64,000 nucleotides of DNA from UBA7672 sp040398425 (GTDB taxonomy: Bacteria > Pseudomonadota > Alphaproteobacteria > Caulobacterales > Hyphomonadaceae), in NCBI GenBank assembly GCA_040398425.1, contig JBBATZ010000005.1:51536-115535 (forward strand), in the 5' to 3' direction. Positions 31,874-38,708 of this stretch are shown one piece after another; within the stretch, counting starts at the first letter, position 1, and each line of letters begins with the position of its first letter. The position numbers were made by a program, and so were the translations under genes. The notes under the pieces were generated by a model. The model worked only from the letters and a program-made list of their open reading frames with translations, ran no database searches and was not told the origin of the DNA.

Positions 31874-32014
31874 GGGCTCGAATGTACGGCCGCTGAAATG
31901 GGGGTAGGACGGCGCGGCGCGGTTTTTATCTTTGCAGTTCTGCCGTCCTACAGTTTTTTGCGGCAAGCGCCTGAAACTGCTGGAGAAGATTTTGGTTATC
32001 CGCCGAATCTGCAC
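31673..32014. repeat. Duplicated ~345-bp cassette, copy A
   Basis: A 342-bp segment closely similar over its whole length to 48077-48425, in the same orientation. It holds the conserved part of the small minus-strand frame and about 140 bp upstream of it, including a hairpin. Similarity stops sharply at TTCCTCTG on one side and CTGCAC on the other; no transposase gene or obvious target-site duplication is seen. Confidence 0.88.
31904..31951. promoter_or_regulatory. Hairpin upstream of the repeat-borne frame, copy A
   Basis: GTAGGACGGC (31904-31913) and GCCGTCCTAC (31942-31951) form a perfect ten-base-pair stem 30-78 bp upstream of the small frame's start. In copy B the equivalent arms are reduced to GTAGGA/TCCTAC (48314-48361). 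The structure may be a recognition element of the cassette. Confidence 0.5.
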
Positions 32015-32027
32015 ATGCGGCCGGCGT

Positions 32028-32585
32028 TCAGGCTCTGGCGCGTTCCCGGGCGAGGCGTTCGGCGCGGTAGCGGGCGAGGAGGTCGCGGCGGGCTTCGTCG
32101 CGCTTGAGCACGGCGTCACGCAGGAGCCAGGCAATGACAAAAGCGGACACCGCGCCAACGAGGGCGATGAACACCTTGCCGCCGAAGAGGGGCGGGGTGC
32201 TCGCAGGGAGCGACACAAACAGGTAGGCGTTGATCATGCCAATGATCGCGGCGCCGATATAGTAGCGGGGATTGTCAGCAGCGAAGGGTGACAGCAGGGC
32301 GACCCAGACGCCGGTGATGGCCGCAGCAGCACCGCAAGCGAGATAGGCGCCGATCAATGTCTCCCAGATCACGGCAAGGGCAGGCCCCACGGAAGCTCCG
32401 CTGTTCGTCATCGTATTGCAGACCGTCGCGGTGAGCGTGCTGCCCCAGATCAGCATGAGGGCAGCCAGCGGCGCCAGCCCGGCGAAGCTGATGGCGGTCG
32501 GCACGAGCGTCTCGCCTATGTGCTGCATCACCGCCTTGCGATGGGCGGCGGAGCGATAGACCGGCAGGGCGGACGCGGTAGCCAT
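32028..32585 (-). CDS. Hypothetical four-helix membrane protein
   Basis: A 185-residue integral membrane protein. Hydrophobic helices are visible at about residues 28-50, 70-100, 108-128 and 135-155, followed by a strongly basic cytoplasmic tail rich in Arg/Ala-Arg repeats (RDEARRDLLARYRAERLARERARA region). No enzyme motif is recognised. No clear ribosome-binding site precedes ATG 32585. The end lies 14 bp from duplicated cassette copy A. Confidence 0.7.
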   Translation of the reverse strand: MATASALPVYRSAAHRKAVMQHIGETLVPTAISFAGLAPLAALMLIWGSTLTATVCNTMTNSGASVGPALAVIWETLIGAYLACGAAAAITGVWVALLSPFAADNPRYYIGAAIIGMINAYLFVSLPASTPPLFGGKVFIALVGAVSAFVIAWLLRDAVLKRDEARRDLLARYRAERLARERARA

Positions 32586-32729
32586 GACAATGAGTATCGC
32601 GTTTGTTTACTAACATGCGCAGGCGCAAATGGATGAAATTTGAGGGATCCGGGCGCTGTCACCCACAGCTTGTCGTCCCGGCCCAACGCAGAGAAAACCG
32701 AGAACCATTATCGAATGCAGTGGATCAAG

Positions 32730-32767
32730 AATGGGTCCCGGATAGCGCTGCGCGCTTCCGGGATGAC
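32730..32767. repeat. Dispersed repeat arm (same as 9521-9558)
   Basis: AATGGGTCCCGGATAGCGCT followed by a GCGC-rich link and TTCCGGGATGAC is a near-identical copy of the right arm of the palindromic cluster between glyS and ppdK; a degraded left arm (CGTCCCGGCCC) is visible near 32673. It lies just downstream of the cytochrome P450 gene and may terminate it. Confidence 0.8.
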
Positions 32768-32789
32768 CATCGGTCAGGACGCGCCGGCT

Positions 32790-34031
32790 CTACGCGATGA
32801 ACTCGACCTGCATCTGGTCGACGGTGCGGATGGCGCCGGGCTGGAGTTGCGGGGCGGCGCCGACGACGCGGGTGTTGGGGGCGAGGCGGCCGATGGCGGC
32901 CAGCGTTTCCTCGAGCTCGACGCGGGCGAGGGCTTCGCCGGCGCAGCGGTGGGCGCCGGCGCCGAAGGCGAGATGCCAGCGCTGCTGGTCGGTGCGGTGG
33001 ATGTTGAAGCTCTCCGGGTCGGCGTACACGGCGGGGTCGCGCAGCACTGACAGGATCGAGACGGCGATAACGGCACCTGCGGGGATCAGATAGCCTTCGA
33101 TCTCCATGTCTTTGGTGGTGACACGCGGAATGCCCGAGACGACGGGCTGGTAGCGCAGGCCTTCCTCGGAAGCCTTCTTCTTGAGGCCATCCGGATCGGC
33201 GCAAAGCGCCTTCCATTGTTCGGGATGCTGCAGCAATTCGGACATGGTCATGCACATCGAGTTGCGTGTGGTGTCCGAGCCGGCGAGAATGAGGCCGACG
33301 ACCTGAGCGCGGATTTCACCTTCGGTCATGTCGCCGGAGGCGGCGGTGGCGGCGACGTAGTCGGACAGGAAGTCACCACGCGGATTGGCGCGACGGTCGG
33401 CCAGGAGCTTGTCGACATAAGCGTTGAATTCGGTGAGCGACTTTTCGATGTCGGCGCGGCGCGAGACGTCAACGAAGCCGATCGCTTCGGCCGTATCGCT
33501 GACCCACTTCAGGAAGACCGGCAGGTCTTCGCGCGGGATGCCGAGAATGTCGGCGATGATGCGGGCGGGAATCTGGGCCGCGAAATCCTTGAGATAGTCG
33601 AACGGGCCATTGCCGAGATGTTCGGTGATGATTTCGGCGGCGACGGCGGCAGCCTTCGGGCGCATCGCTTCCATCAGCTTGAAGGCGAAGGTGCGGGCGA
33701 CGGGCTGGCGGCGGCGCTGGTGGACGTCGCCATTCGCGAACAGCATGACCTGCGCGATGAAGTCGTAGATCGGACCGTCGAAGATGCCCTGCATCATCTT
33801 CATCTCGGTTTCGAGCTGGCGGGTTTCGTCCGGCGACACGATCTGATCGACCATGTGGGCGCGCAGGGCGAGCACCATCGAGCCCATGCCCATCGGCACC
33901 TTCACCAGCGGCGTTTCTTCGCGGAGCTTGCCGAAGAGGGCGTAGGAGGTGGTGTTGGGGTCCGTCATGTCCCAGTCGAGGACCGGGAGATCATTGTAGG
34001 ATTTCAGGGCTTTGACTGCGGGATCGGCCAT
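32790..34031 (-). CDS. Cytochrome P450
   Basis: A 413-residue soluble bacterial P450. The oxygen-binding I-helix motif GLILAGSDTTR is at about 253, the K-helix ExxR as EEGLRYQ at about 301, and the haem loop FGAGAHRCAGEAL puts the thiolate ligand at Cys ~363. There is no membrane anchor, so a class I electron chain with ferredoxin and reductase is expected; none is encoded here. Substrate unknown. A perfect palindrome (34061-34075) lies 30 bp before the start codon and is probably an operator. Confidence 0.95.
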   Translation of the reverse strand: MADPAVKALKSYNDLPVLDWDMTDPNTTSYALFGKLREETPLVKVPMGMGSMVLALRAHMVDQIVSPDETRQLETEMKMMQGIFDGPIYDFIAQVMLFANGDVHQRRRQPVARTFAFKLMEAMRPKAAAVAAEIITEHLGNGPFDYLKDFAAQIPARIIADILGIPREDLPVFLKWVSDTAEAIGFVDVSRRADIEKSLTEFNAYVDKLLADRRANPRGDFLSDYVAATAASGDMTEGEIRAQVVGLILAGSDTTRNSMCMTMSELLQHPEQWKALCADPDGLKKKASEEGLRYQPVVSGIPRVTTKDMEIEGYLIPAGAVIAVSILSVLRDPAVYADPESFNIHRTDQQRWHLAFGAGAHRCAGEALARVELEETLAAIGRLAPNTRVVGAAPQLQPGAIRTVDQMQVEFIA

Positions 34032-34060
34032 TTTTGACTCCGGGGAGGAATTCGGATCAG

Positions 34061-34075
34061 CTTGACAGTGTCAAG
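34061..34075. promoter_or_regulatory. Palindromic operator upstream of the P450 gene
   Basis: CTTGACAGTGTCAAG is a perfect inverted repeat around a central G, 30-44 bp before the P450 start. It contains TTGACA on both strands, so a repressor bound here would occlude the promoter. The form suits a TetR-type or other dimeric repressor; no such gene is adjacent. Confidence 0.6.
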
Positions 34076-34147
34076 ATTTAGCCGATTTCGTCCGCCCCGG
34101 GAAGGCCGAGGTCGATGAAAATCCGGGAGCGGCAGCGAAAGATAGAA

Positions 34148-34185
34148 CCCAGGGGCTGATCGGGATCAGCAATGCAGCCCCTGGG
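34148..34185 (-). terminator. Hairpin with an alternative internal hairpin, downstream of the XRE operon
   Basis: CCCAGGGGCTG (34148-34158) pairs with CAGCCCCTGGG (34175-34185), an 11-bp stem followed on the minus strand by TTCTATCTTTC. A second, mutually exclusive pairing, CTGATC/GATCAG, exists inside it (34156-34169). It probably terminates the minus-strand XRE operon before the P450 gene. Confidence 0.5.
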
Positions 34186-34316
34186 GCCCGCCTTGCGCGT
34201 GTTCGCGCTTCGCCGGGATGGGAGGCGGTCAGGCGGTAGCGGCGGGGGTAGACAAGGCCGCAGCGATCGCCGCGATGGCGGCGTTGAGAAGGGGCTAAAT
34301 GTCGTGGGTCTCCTGG

Positions 34317-34535
34317 TTACTCGGCGGCTTTGCTGAAGCCGCCCAACTCGTCGTCGAAGATCTCGTCCACCCGCTTGCCGAACAGCCGCGCTATGCGGAA
34401 GGCGAGAGGCAGCGAGGGATCGTATTTGCCGGTCTCGAGCGCGTTAACCGACTGGCGCGAGACGCCGAGCGCGTCGGCAAGGTCTCCCTGGCTCCAGCCT
34501 TTCTGGGCGCGCAGGACGCGAAGATCGTTCTTCAC
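34317..34535 (-). CDS. Small XRE-family helix-turn-helix regulator
   Basis: A 72-residue Cro/CI-type regulator. The HTH is MKNDLRVLRAQKGWSQGDLA, then ALGVSRQSVNALETGKYDPS, ending with a short dimerisation tail. It belongs to the group of tiny XRE proteins usually coupled to a membrane protein gene; here the membrane gene ends 10 bp upstream. A TTGAC-N5-GTCAA palindrome and an 18-bp direct repeat before the operon (35209-35266) are probable autoregulatory sites. Confidence 0.93.
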   Translation of the reverse strand: MKNDLRVLRAQKGWSQGDLADALGVSRQSVNALETGKYDPSLPLAFRIARLFGKRVDEIFDDELGGFSKAAE

Positions 34536-34545
34536 ACGTGCCTCC

Positions 34546-35199
34546 CTATCGATTGGCGTTCAGGGGGAAGCAGCGCGCGACACCCATGCACATCGCCCAG
34601 ATCGGGAGGGCGACCCACATCTCGGCGTGCGGGACGACGCTGAACATGTCGAGGAAGCCCCACACGGTGCAGATGGCGAGCGTGCCGCCGGTGGCGAAGG
34701 CGTAGACGCGGTAGAGGCGGTCGCGCTGGTATTCGTCGTCCTCTTCGCGGGGCAGCAGGAAGATGGCGCGGATGGCGAGCAGCAGCGGCAGGGCGGGGGC
34801 GATGGCGATTACCACGGCGAGGGCGCCGGTAGGCTGGGCCTGCTTGGCGTACCAGACGGCGAGCAGCAGCGAGGCCACGTAGCCGAGCATCGCCGGCAGG
34901 AAGCGCAGCATGTAGCGGCGATAGGGCGCCCGCATCTGGCCCTCGATCCCGCGCTTCTGGCGGATGCGGTAGGGTATTGTGGAGAGGCCGATCAGGCCGC
35001 CGGTGAAGGCGAGCACGGCGACACCGCCCATGGCCATGCCGGGGAGCGATTCCATCTGCGGCTGGATCCACCACATGGCGGCGCAGAAGGCGGCGCTGAC
35101 CGCCAGCATGCCGGCGATCCAGAGAGCCCAGAAGCCGACCCCCAGTTTCGCGCTCGGTTCGGGAGCTTCGTTGAGAGTGGTCGGGATGGCCGGGGGCAT
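34546..35199 (-). CDS. Hypothetical membrane protein co-transcribed with the XRE regulator
   Basis: A 217-residue polytopic protein with about six hydrophobic helices (roughly 22-46, 57-77, 103-122, 128-148, 172-190, 195-212) and a polar N-terminus. No catalytic motif is recognised. Small membrane proteins paired with XRE regulators recur in bacteria and are often of unknown function. The gene heads the two-gene operon, and the repeats at 35209-35266 lie just before it. Confidence 0.8.
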   Translation of the reverse strand: MPPAIPTTLNEAPEPSAKLGVGFWALWIAGMLAVSAAFCAAMWWIQPQMESLPGMAMGGVAVLAFTGGLIGLSTIPYRIRQKRGIEGQMRAPYRRYMLRFLPAMLGYVASLLLAVWYAKQAQPTGALAVVIAIAPALPLLLAIRAIFLLPREEDDEYQRDRLYRVYAFATGGTLAICTVWGFLDMFSVVPHAEMWVALPIWAMCMGVARCFPLNANR

Positions 35200-35208
35200 A
35201 TCAACTCT

Positions 35209-35266
35209 CCTTGACGATTAGTCAAGGAAACACGACAGGCCGAGGCCTGTCAAGGAAACACGACAG
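35209..35266. promoter_or_regulatory. Operator region of the XRE/membrane operon: palindrome plus direct repeats
   Basis: CCTTGAC-GATTA-GTCAAGG (35209-35227) is a perfect seven-base inverted repeat. GTCAAGGAAACACGACAG occurs exactly twice, at 35221-35238 and 35249-35266, 28 bp apart. The palindrome lies 10 bp before the membrane gene start. The most economical reading is a regulator binding array, probably for the small XRE protein. Confidence 0.68.
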
Positions 35267-35451
35267 AAAAATCCTGGGCGGCTCCTTGTGGGGAGTCAAA
35301 TGGGCCCGCCTCCATTTCGCGGGGACCATCCGCACGATCTGGAGGCGGGCAGCGCGGGTGTCTCCAGGAGGCCATCACTGGCGGCTCAGGGAGAGACGTC
35401 GCGCGTCTCGGCGGGGCCATTCTTGACTAAGTATGGGTCCCCGGAAGTGAA

Positions 35452-35477
35452 CCGGCCCGCTCTTTCGAACGGGCCGG
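35452..35477 (-). terminator. Hairpin downstream of rpoH
   Basis: CCGGCCCG and CGGGCCGG form an eight-base-pair stem with a ten-base loop, nine bases after the rpoH stop. There is no strong T-run, but position and stability suit a terminator. Confidence 0.6.
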
Positions 35478-35485
35478 TGAGGTTT

Positions 35486-36376
35486 CTAGTTGGCTTCGAC
35501 GAGGCCTTGTTCGCGGGCAGCTTCGCGCATCGCTTTTTGTAGTTTCTCGAAGGCGCGGACCTCGATTTGGCGGATGCGCTCGCGGCTGACATTGTATTCA
35601 GTCGAGAGGTCTTCCAGCGTGGTCGGCTCTTCTTTCAGGCGGCGCTCGGTGATGATGTGGCGCTCACGTTCGTTGAGCGATTCCATCGCACGTTCGAGCA
35701 GGGTCATGCGGGTCGAGAACTCGTCGGTCTCGGCCATGCGTTCGGCCTGGCCGGGGGTGTCGTCGGCGATCCAGTCCTGCCATTCGGCTTCGCCTTCCAT
35801 GCCGCCGATCGGGGCGTTGAGGGAGGCGTCGCCGCCGGAGGCCATGCGGCGGTTCATCGAGGTGACTTCTTCTTCTGTCACACCGAGGCGCCGGGAGATT
35901 TCGGCCAGGTTTTCCGGGCGCAGATCGCCTTCTTCAAGTGCGGAGATTTCGCCTTTGAGGCGACGCAGGTTGAAGAACAGCTTTTTCTGCGCGGCGGTCG
36001 TGCCAAGTTTCACCAGCGACCACGAGCGCAGGATGTATTCCTGGATCGCGGCGCGGATCCACCACATGGCGTAGGTCGCCAGACGGAAGCCCTTGTCCGG
36101 GTCGAACTTCTTCACGGCCTGCATCAGGCCGACGTTACCTTCGGAGATGACCTCGCCGATCGGCAGGCCGTAACCGCGATAGCCCATGGCGATCTTGGCC
36201 ACGAGGCGCAGGTGGGAAGTCACCATCCGCTCGGCGGCTTCAGGATCCTGGTTCTGCACCCAGCGTTGGGCGAGCATGAACTCTTCGTTCTTCTTGAGCA
36301 GCGGGAATTTGCGGATTTCGGAGAGATAGCGCGACAGGCCCTGTTCGGGTCCGAGTGCGAGCGCGAAACTTGCCAT
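35486..36376 (-). CDS. rpoH: RNA polymerase sigma-32 (heat-shock sigma factor)
   Basis: A 296-residue sigma-70-family factor directing transcription of heat-shock genes. Region 1.2/2 is seen in LSRYLSEIRKFPLL, SHLRLVAKIAMGYRGYGLPIG and GFRLATYAMWWIRAAIQEYI; the RpoH box region QKKLFFNLRR, which interacts with RNA polymerase and regulators, follows; region 4 has the HTH STEYNVSRERIRQIEVRAFEKL. AAGGAG seven bases before ATG 36376 is a strong ribosome-binding site. A GC-rich stem (CGCCTCC/GGAGGCG) lies in the leader just upstream. Confidence 0.96.
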   Translation of the reverse strand: MASFALALGPEQGLSRYLSEIRKFPLLKKNEEFMLAQRWVQNQDPEAAERMVTSHLRLVAKIAMGYRGYGLPIGEVISEGNVGLMQAVKKFDPDKGFRLATYAMWWIRAAIQEYILRSWSLVKLGTTAAQKKLFFNLRRLKGEISALEEGDLRPENLAEISRRLGVTEEEVTSMNRRMASGGDASLNAPIGGMEGEAEWQDWIADDTPGQAERMAETDEFSTRMTLLERAMESLNERERHIITERRLKEEPTTLEDLSTEYNVSRERIRQIEVRAFEKLQKAMREAAREQGLVEAN

Positions 36377-36833
36377 GGTCTTCTCCTTCTTTTCTCCGCC
36401 CGCCTCCTTGATACGGGGAGGGGAGGCGCGCGGTTTTTTTCGGTACGTTTCTCCGGGCCCCCGGTTGGTGGTCTGGCGCGGGGGCCAGTTGAAACGTGTC
36501 TACGAAAGTTTTCTGGCAGGATTGTGGTCCCGCCCCCCTAGCCGTCGAAGACTAGCCGTCCAGCCGGTTAAATGGGGGACAGGATCGCGGCGTTAAAGGG
36601 GCGGCACCCATGATCGTTTCTACCCGGTCGCCACAGCAGGGCTAAACGACCGGACTGGGAGGGCGAATGGGGGGGGCGTGTCATCTATCTGTGATCGCAG
36701 GGAATTTTTCAAGGCCGCGTCCGTCGTGTCCTGCTTTTCCATTTGAAAACAGGCGATCAGGACGGTGGGTGCAGCCGGGCTGGGTTCAATGCATACCCGT
36801 GATAGCTTTTTCGCGCCCGACGGGAGGACACTT
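36377..36833. other. Intergenic region between divergent rpoH and the EF-hand gene
   Basis: About 460 bp with no convincing gene. It should carry the promoters of both neighbours. Visible are an inverted repeat in the rpoH leader (36401-36428), a CCGGGCCCCCGG palindrome near 36455 and, on the minus strand, TTGAAA-N17-GATAGA (about 36664-36693), a rough sigma-70-like promoter. None is conclusive. Confidence 0.4.
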
Positions 36834-37238
36834 ATGAAATACTTGGTTCTGGCTGGGCTGGTTCTGGTCGCGCCGGCATTCGCGCCGATGGCGGTCGCCC
36901 AGCAATCCGGGATGATCATCGCTTATCTCGACAAGAATGCCGACGGGAAGTGCGACCTCAACGAGTATCTCGGCTACCAGGTCACGCGCATTGCGCAGGT
37001 CGACAAGGATGGCAATGGCGAACTGAACACGGGCGAGTTCAAGGACTCGCTTCAGGGCAAGGCGAAGATGAATGCAGCGGCTCTGTTCAAGGGGGCGAAC
37101 AGCGACGGTGGACGCACGCTCAACCGACAGGAATTCCTCGGCTACCAGGCGTGGGTGTTCAAGACATTCGTCGACAGCGACAAGGACGGATTCATGTCGC
37201 AAGAGGAATGGACGTCGATCATGAGCCGCGCCGGCTGA
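36834..37238 (+). CDS. Exported EF-hand calcium-binding protein
   Basis: A 134-residue protein with signal peptide MKYLVLAGLVLVAPAFAPMAVA. The mature part carries EF-hand loops DKNADGKCDLNEY, DKDGNGELNTGEF and DSDKDGFMSQEEW, with a degenerate third loop (NSDGGRTLNRQEF). Three loops keep Asp at positions 1, 3 and 5 and Glu at 12, so calcium binding is likely. The strong GGGAGGAC site at 36820-36827 fixes ATG 36834. Possible role: periplasmic Ca2+ buffer or sensor; no partner is evident. Confidence 0.88.
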   Translation: MKYLVLAGLVLVAPAFAPMAVAQQSGMIIAYLDKNADGKCDLNEYLGYQVTRIAQVDKDGNGELNTGEFKDSLQGKAKMNAAALFKGANSDGGRTLNRQEFLGYQAWVFKTFVDSDKDGFMSQEEWTSIMSRAG

Positions 37239-37353
37239 ACCAAAACGCGCGACGCGAAAATTTTTCGAGCGGCGATCTCAGATTCCAGTCGCGCTCCGCA
37301 AAGACCAATGGCAGTGTGTGGTCTTAGTGGTGCTCCAACAACGGAGGGGCAGC

Positions 37354-37926
37354 ATGTTTGCTGCAGTACGACTGAGGGCTGGGTGGCTTGCGGTCGGGAC
37401 GGCACTAGGGCTCGCGGGTTGCGCCGCGATGCCCACCTTACCGCAAATTGATCTGGCGATGCCGACCCTTCCGGGATTCGATCCACCGCCTATTTCTGCT
37501 GCGATGGAGCCGGTGCCGCTTGGCCCGGTTGCGGAATCGCGCGTGGTCGCGCAGCCGGTGTCCGCAACTGCGGCGCAGGCTGGCGCGTTCAGTGCGAAGC
37601 CCGCCTTCTTCGTGCAATGGAAGCCCGACATGACCGGCATGACGCGCCGGCCACGGGTCGACACATCGACGCCGCTTCCGAGATATCCGGAGAGCGCGAT
37701 GCGCAGCGGCGACGTCGGAACGACGACGCTGGAATCGTGCGTCACGGTCGATGGGCGCCTGGCCGATGTGAAGCTCGCGCGATCATCGGGTTCGGCGGCG
37801 CTCGACAGCGCAACGCTGGCATGGGCGCAGACGGCGAAGTTCGTGCCGGCTGAGTTCAATGGCGAGGCGATGGCCGTGTGCGGCTGGCGGCTCGACTATC
37901 AGTGGAAGATGGACGGCGGGCGTTAG
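37354..37926 (+). CDS. Lipoprotein with TonB C-terminal domain
   Basis: A 190-residue lipoprotein: signal peptide ending at lipobox G-L-A-G-C, a Pro-rich linker, then a TonB_C-type domain (RYPESAMRSGDVGTTTLESC, AKFVPAEFNG). It lacks the N-terminal transmembrane anchor of true TonB, so it is probably not the energy-coupling TonB but a stand-alone TonB_C domain anchored by lipid. GGAGG lies before ATG 37354. The next gene has two such domains. Confidence 0.83.
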   Translation: MFAAVRLRAGWLAVGTALGLAGCAAMPTLPQIDLAMPTLPGFDPPPISAAMEPVPLGPVAESRVVAQPVSATAAQAGAFSAKPAFFVQWKPDMTGMTRRPRVDTSTPLPRYPESAMRSGDVGTTTLESCVTVDGRLADVKLARSSGSAALDSATLAWAQTAKFVPAEFNGEAMAVCGWRLDYQWKMDGGR

Positions 37927-38000
37927 GTCTGGTGCCGATCCGCGTTGCATGCGCCTCCTGCCGGCGATAGCTTTGTCGTGGGGTTCGGGGGGACGTGCGC

Positions 38001-38708
38001 ATGATTTTTCGTGCGATTGTTTTGGCTGCTGCGGTCGCGGTTGGCGCGGGTGCGGCGCATGCGCAGACGCCGCCGCTCGATTCGGCTGATCCATCGATCA
38101 CAGCAAAGCCGAAGCCGGATGCTTCCCGCATGAAGCCGCCCATCTATCCGCCGGAAGCTCGACGAGCCCACGCGACGGGCGAAACAAAGATCAACATCTG
38201 TGTCGATGAATCGGGCAAGCCGGGCTCGCCCACCATTGTTTCGTCGTCCGGTTCTGAATTGCTGGACAAGGCTTCGCTGGACTGGATCGCAGACGGCGCA
38301 TGGTTCAAGCCAGCCGAAGTCAACGGCACGCATGTTGCGATATGCAATTACACTTTTACGTATGTCTGGACGCTAGGTTCGAAGGCTTCCGACTTCGGCG
38401 ACTATCTGGCCTTCAGCAAAATGCCGATTGCCGACAGGCCGGTTATCAGGCTGCCTGATGCGCCGCCGGTCTATCCACAACAGACAATGGCGCCGCGCGC
38501 GAAGGGCAAGGTTGGTTTTGAACTCTGCTTGGCTGCCACGGGTGAGATCGCGGACCTCAAGATCAAGAGACTTGATCCAGGCCCGGATTTCTTCGCGCCG
38601 ACGGCGGAGTGGCTGAAGACGGTGAAATTCGAGCCGGGTAGAGCGAACGGTCAACCAGTTGGCGTATGTGGCGTCCCCATCGAATACGACTGGAAGCTTC
38701 CAAATTAG
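38001..38708 (+). CDS. Exported protein with two TonB C-terminal domains
   Basis: A 235-residue protein with a cleavable signal peptide (VAVGAGAAHA-Q). Two tandem TonB_C repeats follow: PPIYPPEARRAHATGETKIN...WFKPAEVNG and PPVYPQQTMAPRAKGKVGFE...VKFEPGRANG. There is no inner-membrane anchor or Pro-rich spacer, so it is likely a soluble periplasmic protein. GGGGGA before ATG 38001 supports the start over GTG 37995. With the preceding lipoprotein it makes a TonB_C pair of unknown function. The last four bases overlap the convergent pseudouridine synthase gene. Confidence 0.84.
   Translation: MIFRAIVLAAAVAVGAGAAHAQTPPLDSADPSITAKPKPDASRMKPPIYPPEARRAHATGETKINICVDESGKPGSPTIVSSSGSELLDKASLDWIADGAWFKPAEVNGTHVAICNYTFTYVWTLGSKASDFGDYLAFSKMPIADRPVIRLPDAPPVYPQQTMAPRAKGKVGFELCLAATGEIADLKIKRLDPGPDFFAPTAEWLKTVKFEPGRANGQPVGVCGVPIEYDWKLPN

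Noticed and set aside
34229..34295. Possible ~22-residue alanine-rich peptide on the minus strand below the XRE gene, with AGGAG upstream
   Set aside because: No start codon is in place; an in-frame TAG stands where the start would be.
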